64,000 bases of DNA, taken from assembly GCA_019828595.1 (NCBI GenBank), contig JAHQRK010000014.1:806001-870000 (forward strand). Reading direction: 5' to 3'. Each line of letters begins with the position of its first letter. The stretch's first letter is position 1. Both the position numbers and the translations under genes were made by a program. The notes under the pieces were generated by a model. The model was not told where the DNA came from. It worked only from the letters and a program-made list of their open reading frames with translations, and searched no databases. The DNA comes from Aphanomyces cochlioides. Lineage: Eukaryota; Oomycota; Saprolegniomycetes; Saprolegniales; Verrucalvaceae. This document shows positions 1 to 9,007 of this stretch, in pieces.

Positions 1-119
1 AGTCTGCCTCGCCCCCCCCCAAACTAGAGCTGAAGATTGTCCAAGGGGCGGTCTCTAGGGCACTCGCTCGTCTTGCTTGCATTGTTTGTCTCGCACCAAG
101 GAGGAAATTTCATCCCACG

Positions 120-1010
120 ATGATTCATTACTCAATTAACCTCTCAACACGCGAATGGGGATGCGCGAAACGCAAGGGCAAATGCATTCTTCGGAATAAA
201 TGTCGATGGTGCAGGATCCACATTGGTCTCTGCCACAGACATTTGGGGGTCGTGTCGCCACGACGCGAGCAGCCGCTGCGGTTGGGCTCTCTGCGACGCA
301 ATCAGTGCAGATGCATCGTTGACGGTTGTCCACTTGACAGGAGGTACAGCCAGTAATGGAGCATGAGGTGGCCGTCTCCAAGACGAAGAGAGACGCGGCG
401 AAGAGAGCAAGCAAACGCATGGGGGCAAGTATTTGGACAAGTGAGCAAAACACTTGGAGGAAAAATTTAACATGTTCACATTGAAGCTCCTTCGTTGGGC
501 GAAAGGACGAGATACGGATTGATCTTTCATGTTCTCGCAACAATCTTGATGATGTCAAAGCACCAGGGGGGACGGTGCGTGAGGTTCAAGTACCAGCTAC
601 GGGATCGTTGGCATCTTCACGCTTATCCTCTGGGACCAGACGAGACTTCGATGATTTCCCCCTCCAAAGTGAAATATCAACTCGACAATCTTCACCCAAC
701 TTCGTCTTGGCTGTAGCGTTGGACAGCTTATCCCAGAAGGACTTTCGACACGAGCTTGTCTAAAATCAGGTTGGTTGATTGGTATCATTCTTGCTTGGCG
801 TCCAACCATCCTCTTTAGATATTGTCAACAATGCATAAGTTTGTAGAATTGCCGATCCTCGTAGCCCATCGACGACGTCGTGAACTTGGAATCCTTATTC
901 AAAAGCTCTCTATCGTTCAGGATTCACACAAAAGCGTTGACATTTTGAAGATTGCCCAGTTTCCGCAATCGGTCCATCGAAAGTGTTGGAGCGTTGTGCT
1001 TGTGGGGGGA
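120..1010. repeat. Outer left arm of a large imperfect inverted duplication
   Basis: Read on the opposite strand, this stretch matches about 5755-6440. Examples are the segment around 140-190 against 6375-6440, the segment 575-760 against 5920-6090, and a short block near 980-998 (CCCAGTTTCCGCAATCG) against about 5795-5811. Many substitutions and indels separate the arms. It contains the intact copy-1 cysteine-rich gene; the partner arm contains its decayed copy. Confidence 0.7.
136..420 (-). CDS. Small secreted cysteine-rich protein, copy 1 (94 aa)
   Basis: I chose the ATG at 418-420 because it is followed at once by a hydrophobic signal peptide (MRLLALFAASLFVLETATS). The mature part has a first Cys cluster (C-x4-C-x2-C, then C-x-C-x2-C), a short Ala/Val/Thr linker and a second cluster CGRDQCGSC followed by CICPC. 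The same two-cluster plan recurs in five other copies in the first 6.4 kb, so this is a local gene family. It is probably exported; I do not recognise a named domain and give no function. The gene is intact here, whereas its inverted partner near 6.2-6.4 kb is decayed. Confidence 0.75.
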   Translation of the reverse strand: MRLLALFAASLFVLETATSCSITGCTSCQVDNRQRCICTDCVAESPTAAAARVVATRPPNVCGRDQCGSCTIDIYSEECICPCVSRIPIRVLRG

Positions 1011-1185
1011 GGAAGACAGTGTTCGAGATAAGACCGGGGGGAGATTTGGGGGATCTCGAAAATTCTGCCAACAGACAGAGAGGACGAATAGCTCAAGTCA
1101 GCCCGACTTGAAGCTGTAGTCGTCAAGCCCTCCACGTTTATGGGATGTTGTGCACATGAGGGACTCTGCGAAAGTTCTTCTGCGT

Positions 1186-2335
1186 ATGATGACAAAGAGG
1201 TTCGTGGATTCTAACTCAGAGAACACTGACGATCAATGAAGCCTGTTCTTCTCCTTGAGAGAAATCTCCTGGGGAAAGCAGCAGCTCTAATGTTGTTTAA
1301 CATGGCTATTCGCCCTGGTTGGCATTGTCCTCATTGCTCAATTTGCGTCGTCCAATGCGTTTGATTGCGTTTGTTGTCGCGTCCGTCGTCTTGTCTTTCA
1401 CGGCCGCAGTCCCCAACTGCGACCGTGCTGGCTGCGTCAACTGCGCGTACGAATATGAGTTCCGCCGTTGCATTTGCGACTACTGCGTGACGACGCCCCC
1501 TTCTTCCCTACCGCCCGCCTTTTCGTCGCCTATTGTGGTTCCTGTGCCATCAATCGTCACCTCACCTCCTCCTTCTCGTACAAAATCGCCCAAGCCAGAG
1601 CCTTGAGGTCACGAACCATGCGGATACTGCTATCCTGATGACATCGGTGAATATGTCATTGCCCATACATAAAATTTACTCGATGGTAGATCCTAGGTTC
1701 ATTGCTCTGAAATAAAACTTGCACCTGGCGATTTCATCGACATTTGTCCTCCTCCATGGGGAAAGCGCTTGCAGGGGAGCTCGCTCGTCAATATACTGCG
1801 AGGAGCTTGCTCGCATCAAACTCGATTACTTCAACCGTTCATTACAGATTGTTTGATCCTCCAAGCACTCTTTTCCTCATGACAATCGTGATTTGCAGGG
1901 AAGGATAAAACGATGCAGTGCTTTATCAGTCTCTCGTCACGGAATGACGGGTATGGGAAGCCCAAAGGCATTCGTCAGGATGGAGTGACGCTGTGATCAT
2001 GTCAACCGCAAAGGCGAACCTAGACAAGATTTGTACCTAAAGATTGACGTGGAGTAGAACACTTTGACCCATTGATCGTTCAAGTTGCCTTGGAATCTAG
2101 CTCCCAGAGAAATATCGAGAAGACTTGGAAGATGGGATGGAGCTTGTCCCCAAAATTGGACCTGCCATGAATACTCGACGCCATGTCAAGGGAATGCACG
2201 AATTCACTTCTTTGCGTTCTCGGAGACAGACTGAACAAGTCCTTCTGTTCTGTTGATGTGACTTCATCGCTGCCGTCTTGTGGCGTTCTCCCTCGGCATC
2301 AGAGGAAGTTTCTACGATTACCATCCCGACTGAAA
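1186..2335. repeat. Inner left arm of the large inverted duplication
   Basis: The reverse complement matches about 4468-5410, including the gene copy at 1355 and the long non-coding block 1998-2335. The left arm has about 200 extra bases (about 1760-1970) that are absent from the right arm. Together with the outer arms it is symmetric about position 3.3-3.4 kb. Confidence 0.75.
1355..1672 (+). pseudogene. Cysteine-rich secreted protein copy 2, TGA at a conserved Cys codon
   Basis: The ORF from ATG 1355 to TGA 1604-1606 encodes 83 aa: signal peptide MRLIAFVVASVVLSFTAA, the first cluster (C-x4-C-x2-C, then CIC-x2-C) and a Pro/Ser-rich linker ending KPEP. Reading on in frame gives stop-GHEPCGYC, which aligns with CGRDECGYC of the intact paralog at 3692, so the TGA replaces the first Cys of the second cluster. 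About 45 nt further a 2-nt insertion breaks the frame before the final CxCPC, and the reading ends at TAA 1670-1672. Either this is a pseudogene, or the 83-aa short form is the product. Copy 3 (4986-5237) has the same TGA and exactly the same ORF length. Confidence 0.65.
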
Positions 2336-2907
2336 TATCCACTCGACAGTGTCATGAGACCTCTGAATTGTCGTTGTGGCGTTGCAAAGCTTATCCTCGC
2401 CGATGTCAAGGCTCGAAGCCTATGGTGAATCAGACACTTGTTGTCGTCAATGGAGTGGTGATTGGTATCATTCATCGTGTTCAACTCTCCTCCGCTGCGT
2501 ACCACTGCATGGTGACCATGGTGCATATATTTGTAGAGAGCCTTCAAGTCTATCTGGTTCCTCGATGGTTGATGAGGCGTAGTTTTTCCATTAGATGTAT
2601 GACATGGTCGATTTGCTACATGGAATAAAGGAGCGCATGGACAGATGCATTCGCCAGAGCCACCTTCGTCGATAACGCAATAGCCACAATCGTCACGACC
2701 GCAGATTTGAAGTGTCGGTCGTGGGGCCGACGACGGTGGTGTTGGAGTGACCACTTGAGGAGTTGGCTTGTACGGGATGCAACCTGGACATTCACAGAGC
2801 CCAATAATGTTGATTTGACAGTTCACGCAGCCAAGGACAAAGCAAGGCGTGCCGGCGACCGTCTCAACCACAAAGAGCGACACAGCGACGATAGGAAACC
2901 AACGCAT
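2299..2907 (-). CDS. Secreted cysteine-rich protein, long form (202 aa)
   Basis: The start is the ATG at 2905-2907, followed by a signal peptide (MRWFPIVAVSLFVVETVAG). Cluster 1 is C-x4-C-x2-C then CECPGC. A Pro/Thr linker leads to CGRDDCGYC and CICPC, as in the neighbouring paralogs. Family homology ends at about residue 85; the remaining roughly 115 residues, rich in His, Asn and Arg, have no counterpart in the other copies and may be read-through of what was a 3' untranslated region, or hide an intron I cannot place. It lies in the non-duplicated centre of the inverted repeat. Confidence 0.6.
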   Translation of the reverse strand: MRWFPIVAVSLFVVETVAGTPCFVLGCVNCQINIIGLCECPGCIPYKPTPQVVTPTPPSSAPRPTLQICGRDDCGYCVIDEGGSGECICPCAPLFHVANRPCHTSNGKTTPHQPSRNQIDLKALYKYMHHGHHAVVRSGGELNTMNDTNHHSIDDNKCLIHHRLRALTSARISFATPQRQFRGLMTLSSGYFSRDGNRRNFL

Positions 2908-3691
2908 GGAGGCAGCAATTGAACGTTCAACGATTTGGTCAAAACTGCGCCGAGCTCTGTACGTCCATTGATCTTTCTTGTTCTCCTCAATCTTGATCGT
3001 GGGAAAGCCCCAAGCGCATCGCAACTGTTGGGTCTACGACTTGTTACAAATAACTCCACGTCGTGGCGAGGCCTGCGTTGTTGGAGATCAAACTCACTGT
3101 GAAATACGGTGGAAATCTCTGTGTAAAATCGGTACCTCACTGATGGGCAACTCACTCGACGCTCTCTGGCGAGGACAACAAATTCTCCCAGTCAGTGCGA
3201 ATACATCAACTTTTGTTGACTCGGCGGCCAGATCTCATCTTGAGCTCGTTCCTATGCCGTCGACTTTGGTCTCGTGAGGGAAAAATGAACCCCGAAAGTA
3301 ATGAGTTTCACCCTTAAAATTTGGTTGTGGCGTCACAAAGCTTATCCTTCGTGGTGGGTCAACTACCACCATCCACTGCTTGATACAGTGGCTGTCTCGA
3401 ATCAGACCCAGCTTTGTCGGATCGTGATTGGTATCATTCAACAGATTGTCCGACTGTCCTCTGTGTCGTCAACGATGCATACGTTTGTAAAAAGGCAGGA
3501 AGTGCTCATACTCCCAAGCAGAGTTCGTTGGTCATCCTCTGATGATTGCGATGGAGTCAACAAGAAATTGTCACTGTCGGCGATTGTTTTCATGGGCTTC
3601 TGACGATGACAGGACCATCGACATGGAAACTCGCACAGGAAAAGACAAAGAGATGCCAGATTTATTACTTGATTGACGCACGACGACGAAA

Positions 3692-3976
3692 TTAAGGATC
3701 GCATGGGCAAACGCAAATGCCAGTGCCGCCTTGATCGATGACGCAATAGCCGCATTCGTCACGACCACAGATTTGGAGAGTCGGTCGGGGGGTCGGGGGA
3801 GATGGTGGTGGAGTCACAACCGGGGGAACGGGTGGGGGCGTCGAGCAATGGTCGCAAAAGCAGCGGCGAAACTCATAATCGTAGTAGCAGTTGTTGCATC
3901 CTGCACGATCGCAGTTGGGGGCTGCAGTTGTCAAGGACAAACAAAAGGATGCAACAATGACGGCAATCAAACGCAT
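3692..3976 (-). CDS. Secreted cysteine-rich protein, reference intact copy (94 aa)
   Basis: ATG at 3974-3976, signal peptide MRLIAVIVASFCLSLTTAA, cluster C-x4-C-x2-C followed by CFCDHC, a proline-rich linker, then CGRDECGYC and CVCPC just before the stop. All cysteines of both clusters are present, so this is the best reference for judging the broken copies. Its N-terminus is closest to copies 2 and 3 and its C-terminus to the copy at 2299-2907. It has the same orientation as the 2299 gene and so is not part of the mirrored arms. Predicted secreted; function unknown. Confidence 0.72.
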   Translation of the reverse strand: MRLIAVIVASFCLSLTTAAPNCDRAGCNNCYYDYEFRRCFCDHCSTPPPVPPVVTPPPSPPTPRPTLQICGRDECGYCVIDQGGTGICVCPCDP

Positions 3977-4467
3977 GACACGGCGCAAAATGAAAAGTGA
4001 GGGTAGAGAGAACGAATGCCAGAGCCGTCCGTCGATGAAAAATGCGCTTTCAAGTTGAAGGCTTTCCCTGAACCTTTCTTCTCAGGTCCGCGGTGATCGA
4101 TTGATCTTTGATGTTCTTCTTGTCAAATCCTGATTCCTCTTTGTCATCTTGCTGGGACGACAAGTGCGAAAACATCCTCATGGACAAGTCAATCGATTGA
4201 GATATGCTGGAAAATTAGATTTAGCAGGAATTGGATTTGGGATTTTCCAGTGCTTCATCGGCGGAAAAGAATCAAGCTCCATGCAGCTTTCTGCTTTGTG
4301 AGCTCTACGCAACTCCGTTGCCTGGTTGTACAGTTGCCTGACATCGTCTGAGTTTTGCTGGCGAAACGTCAACGTTGTTCCTTGGTTTTCAAGATCAGTA
4401 TACGATCTCATACACTCGTTCCCCCATGCTTCACTTCTTTTTCCTCACGGTAACAAATTACAGTACC

Positions 4468-5410
4468 GCAGTCGGGATGGTAATCGTAGAAACTTCCTCT
4501 GATATCGAGGGAGAACGTCAAAGATGGCAGCGATGAAGTCACGTCAACACTGTTCAGTCTGTCTCCGAGAACGCAAAGAAGTGAATTCGTGCATTCCCTT
4601 GACATGGCGTCGAGTATTCATGGCAGGTCCAATTTTGGGGACAAGCTCCATCCCATCTTCCAAGTCTTCTCGATATTTCTCTGGGAGCTAGATTCCAAGG
4701 CAACTTGAACGATCAATGGGTCAAAGTGTTCTACTCCACGTCAATCTTTAGGTACAAATCTTGTCTAGGTTCGCCTTTGCGGTCGGTGTGATCGTAGCCA
4801 CTCCATCCTGACGAATGTCTTTACCTTTGGGCTTCGCGTATCAGCACATGGAGGAGGATAAATGTCGATGAAACTGCGGGGTGTAAGTTTCATTACAGTG
4901 GCCTTGGATCTACCAACCAGCGCATGGGCAATGGCATTCACCAATGTCATTAGGATAGCAGTGGATATCCACATGGCCCACGACCTCAGGGCTCAGGCTT
5001 TGGTGCCTTTGTACGAGGAGAAGGAGGTGGCGTGGCGATTGGTGGCACAGGAACCACCACGGGCAAGGAAAAGGGGGGTGACGGGGGAGAAGGTGCTGTT
5101 GGCACGCAGTAATCGCAAATGCAACGGCGGAACTGATAGTCATACAAACAGTTGATGCAGCCAAGGAGGTCGCAGTTGGGGACTGCAGCCGTGAAAGACA
5201 AGACGGCGGACGCAGCAACAAAAGCAATCAAACGCATTGGACGAGGCAAATTGAGCAATGAGGACAACCTCAACCAGCGCGACTGGCCATGTTTAGCAAC
5301 ATTAGAGCTGCAGGTTCCGCAAAGCGCATTTGTTTCAAGGAGAAGAACAGGCTTCATTGATCGTTAGTGTTCTCTGATGTTGAATCCATAAACCTCTTTG
5401 TCATCTTGCT
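4468..5410. repeat. Inner right arm of the large inverted duplication
   Basis: Mirror partner of 1186-2335; it carries copy 3 of the cysteine-rich gene on the minus strand. It is about 200 bases shorter than its partner because the left arm has an extra block. Confidence 0.75.
4910..5237 (-). pseudogene. Cysteine-rich secreted protein copy 3, same TGA as copy 2
   Basis: ATG at 5235-5237, signal peptide MRLIAFVAASAVLSFTAA, cluster 1 and Pro-rich linker ending KPEP, then TGA at 4988-4986: again exactly 83 aa. Downstream the sequence still resembles the lost C-terminus (CGY, then in another frame CYPNDIGECHCPC), but an insertion of about 5 nt shifts the frame. The TGA is shared with copy 2 while the downstream indels differ, so the stop came before the duplication and the tails decayed separately afterwards. 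Confidence 0.65.
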
Positions 5411-5754
5411 CGAAGGAATGATTAGTATATTTCACAGAGTCTCTCATCTGCACAACGTCCCCAATTGAGAAGAAGACGACAGCACCAAGCACCGAAGACT
5501 TTGAGCTGTTGGTCCTCCAAGACGAGCCTACTAAATGCAAACACAAGTTGGGTGCAGCCGTCAGCACAACCACACTATAGAACTATCCTTAAGAAGCTAG
5601 CTCAACAAGGGACTTATCAATTGCTACTCTCTCGCTGAGCTTGGTTTCGTGAAATGTCTGGTCGTGGGCATTAGCTTGTTGTCGTCACTACGTTGCTTAG
5701 ATGGGCTTGGCAACTCATACCATGCCTAGTTCAGTCTGCGATCTTTGTCAGCAG

Positions 5755-6440
5755 AACTTTCTAACATGATCTTCCCAACGCTTTGGTTATCACGATTGTG
5801 GAAACTGGGAGATCTCTACTGCGTCGTCAGAGCTGGCTGCGAAGATGCGCCATTCGACGTACGTATACCAATCAAGCACCGCAGCATGGTAGACAAACCT
5901 ATTCAAGACAAGCTCTGTGTCAAAAGTCCATCCGGGATAAGCTGTCCAACGCTACAGCCAAGGCAAGCTGGAGTTGGGTGAAGATCGTCACTGTCGAGTT
6001 GATGCTTCACTTTAAAGAGGAGAAAGTCATGGAATTGTTGTCTGGTTCGAGATGAGAAGGGTGAAGCTGCCAAAGATCCTGTAGCTGCTAATTCAACCTC
6101 AAGCACTGTCTCCCCTGGCGCTTGCACATGGTCAAGATTGTCAAGAGACCATGAATGGGCAATGCACATCTCGCCCTTTGACACCATTTGAACATTTTCT
6201 CTTTCTCTTCCAAGGGTTCACATCACTTGTCAAATGCCAGCCCCCATGCATTTGTTTGCATCTGCACGGACTGTCTCGCGGAGAACTTAGCTTCAGCGGC
6301 TGCTCGCGTCGTGGCGACAAGACCCCCAAATGTCTGTGGCAGAGACCAATGCGGATACTGCACCATCGACCCAAACTAGTATTCTGAAGAGTGTCTTTGC
6401 CCTTGCGTCCCTACTCGGGTGGTAAGAGGTTAATCGAGTA
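5755..6440. repeat. Outer right arm of the large inverted duplication
   Basis: Mirror partner of about 120-1010. It contains the decayed copy 4 of the cysteine-rich gene. Confidence 0.65.
6188..6433 (+). pseudogene. Cysteine-rich secreted protein copy 4, signal peptide deleted
   Basis: Mirror copy of the 136-420 gene. The cluster CICTDC, the linker VVATRPPNVCGRDQCGYC and CLCPC are recognisable, but about 110 bp covering the signal peptide and first Cys cluster are missing: sequence matching the start codon region (CCCCCATGCATTTGTTTGC) runs straight into the CIC segment. A TAG at 6377-6379 then cuts the second cluster. It reads on as pseudo-sequence to TAA at 6431-6433. Confidence 0.7.
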
Positions 6441-7657
6441 ATTACAGCACCGCATTGCATTGCCGGCATCAATGTCTACTGTACGCGAGTACAAACTTGC
6501 ACTCAAGGTGAACGGGTTGAAAAGTTAGAAGTTGGGATGGCAGTGAAACTCGCACAGAGTGAATTGAGCTCATCTCGCATGACTCGGACAGCCAAACACG
6601 GTCTCGAGTGTAAATCATTTCTGTTGTTCCACTTGCTTGTGCAGTGGTGAAGGCCGTGAAGCAGGTGATTTTGGCATTCAGAGATGCCACGCATGTATCG
6701 AAGCTTCCACTAAATCTCATGAAACTTAGCATTTCCAAATCTTCCATGCAAGAAGTCCCCATGACACGATCGCAGGCAGAGTCTCGCTCTCTTGAACATC
6801 GATAATCAAATTGAAAGCGTAGCTGACTTTCGTCTTCTCCCTTGTCCAGCTCAACCTAGACAAGAATCACTTCCATCGACCTAGCTGCACGTCTTGAGAT
6901 CAACGCCTCTAGAACTGTTGGCACTGTGGCGTTGACTCAAGCATTGACTCCGTGCCAACAACTGGGATGCTTCGATCTAACTGGCAACCCGCTGACTACC
7001 ACGGTGGTAGTGAAAGTCCTGATCGAGGAGGCCCAGAACCATCAGAGAGGCTACACCTTCGAAGTGCTTGCCCGAGCGAAGCCCTCCCAGCATGCCGCCA
7101 GGCCAGCGCAAATGCAGCCTTACGGCTCATTCCTAGCCACAAAAACACTTCGACATCACCCGTCACCTAGCGTATCCTGCTTTCATTTCCTTCTGTATTT
7201 CATGCAGTTTTTCCGCCAGTGTCGTGCAAGTACACGCGGTTCCAGGCTGCTTTGCGCTCACCGTGAGATTGTTAAGAATCCGAGTAATAAATATGCCTTT
7301 CCATCCTTGACAGTCCTCCTGAAGCACTCCCGTGGAAAGGATTTCCCTCCATCCTCATTTCGTGATCTAAACTTCACTTTCGAAGTCGTCGCATCCATCA
7401 TCAAGTTGGTCAGGTCAACACTCAACGCTGGATTTCCACCGCTCCATCGACAGAGTGCACAACGAGGAGTCATCTGGGAGGGTTCGAAAGAAAGCCGTCG
7501 ACGCTGCGTGGCGAGAGGGAGAATAGAGAGGGAGTCGAGCCATTACAGACGGAAGAGGACATTCGACATGCTTCTACAAAGATTTGTCATTGAACCGACT
7601 CCAACATAATTTGGTCAGCATACAAATTTCAAGATATTTTAATACTTTTGTATAAAA
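6434..7657. other. Intergenic, no supported gene
   Basis: The longest open stretch, 6926-7609 plus strand, opens with GTG, has no recognisable domain and no ATG near its start; I treat it as chance. Nothing else in this 1.2 kb looks like a gene, repeat or RNA. Confidence 0.4.
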
Positions 7658-7769
7658 ATGTCAACACAAGTTCAAACAACAAACGCAATCGTGGTGGTGT
7701 GCAATGGCCGACTCGCTTCCAGTCCGGTGCGTCGTCCTGGTGCGTCTCCCAGGCTTGACGTGGCTCTAG

Positions 7770-8801
7770 ATTGCATATTCGTGTGCGCACGTTCGACGTA
7801 GCATGCAATCCGCGAAGTCCCGCCGAAGCTCTTCTTATCCAAGCGCGAGAACTGTCCGACATTGACATGCCACTCGACGCACTCTTCAACAAGACTCGCC
7901 AAGCTGGTACGTTGACTCCTCCGTAGCATGAGTAACACAAGGGTAGTCATTGACTTGAGGCAGCCGCTTGCGTCGTCTGCGAGTCCCCATGACGATATTG
8001 AAGCTCGATCGAGCCATGGGCTCCGAGACGATTCCTTTGTCAGACAACTTCCCACTGGCCTCCGCGTTGATCCTGCGGATGCTCTCTTCTACCAACAATT
8101 GTGCGCGTTCAATGTAGTTGGTCAAAAGCAAGAACGCGCAGCGGCACGCAAAGAACGTGAATCAAGACGTGCAGCGTTGAAATTTGCATCGTTGTTACGA
8201 GCGTATCACTCTTATAGTGGCAGCCTTCAAGGCAGCGTGTCGAGTGCGAGACGAAAGCCTGAGTCCGAAAGACTTCCCAAGCGTGATCCTACGGTGAAAT
8301 CTCCCAAGCAACTCGTTTCGCCACCTTACTCGCCGGACGCCAGCGCCTTTTTGACGGACGATTCATCATCCTCTGATGAATCTGAAACCACAAAATCCCC
8401 CAAGATCGACCCTCATGCTGCCAACAATGTCTTTGATGTCGTGTTTACCCAGACGGCCATTGGTCTCAAGCTCATGTACGTCCCTGGCCACCACGTGATG
8501 AAATCATGACGACTTGTAGCATGGATTCGACCAAGACGTACGCAACAGTGCGAGAATGCTTGGCCAAATCCGAGGCCAGCCGATACGATGTGATTCAACC
8601 AGGAGTCGCTGTCCTTGCTGTCAACGGTTCGCAGTCTTGAGCTCTTGTCCTTCTCATCGCCGTCGTCGCGTAGGTCAACAAGTGGTTGGTCTTGGACTGT
8701 CTAGGACGCTTGCACAGCTTCGCGCGGCTCCTCGGCCCGTTGTCGTTCGCTTTGGCCACGTTGCAGCATCCTCTGGTGCATCCTGGCATGACAGTTTATA
8801 A
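7770..8801 (+). CDS. PDZ-domain protein with at least three micro-introns
   Basis: Exons that splice cleanly are about 7770-7906, 7947-8475, 8520-8626 and 8674-8801. The introns are 40, 44 and 47 nt: 7907-7946 GTACGT..GGTAG, 8476-8519 GTACGT..TGTAG and 8627-8673 GTTCGC..CGTAG. The last three exons give an N-terminal charged/Ser-rich region, then a PDZ fold: strand and loop VFTQTAIGLKL, then QPGVAVLAVNGQQV, then the closing helix and strand LAQLRAAPRPVVVRFG. Without splicing the PDZ domain is cut by stops. The true start is unclear: an ATG at 7658 could join through a weak donor (GTGCAA at 7699) to the exon at 7770. PDZ domains bind C-terminal peptides in scaffolding and signalling; no partner is evident. 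Confidence 0.7.
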
Positions 8802-9007
8802 TTATGTCCGTTTTCAATATTTCACAAAGTTCAAATGTCTCTCTATAATATATTTCATTGTGATTGGTTGAAAATCCATCAATTGTTTTGTGACACACGG
8901 TGAAAAACTTCACAGATTGCAAATGTCTTCATCTTGTTCACCAATCAATTGGCTCTATTCTAATTTCATGTAATTTCATTGGATAAAATTATTTCCATTC
9001 ATGTTGC

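Noticed and set aside
1604..1606. Selenocysteine reading of the TGA in place of Cys
   Set aside because: Position fits, but the sequence beyond the TGA is frame-broken differently in both copies and the final Cys cluster is lost, so continued translation is not being conserved. I also saw no clear SECIS-like structure.
6926..7609. 227-codon open frame opening with GTG
   Set aside because: No ATG near the start, no domain, composition unlike neighbouring genes, and no paralog.
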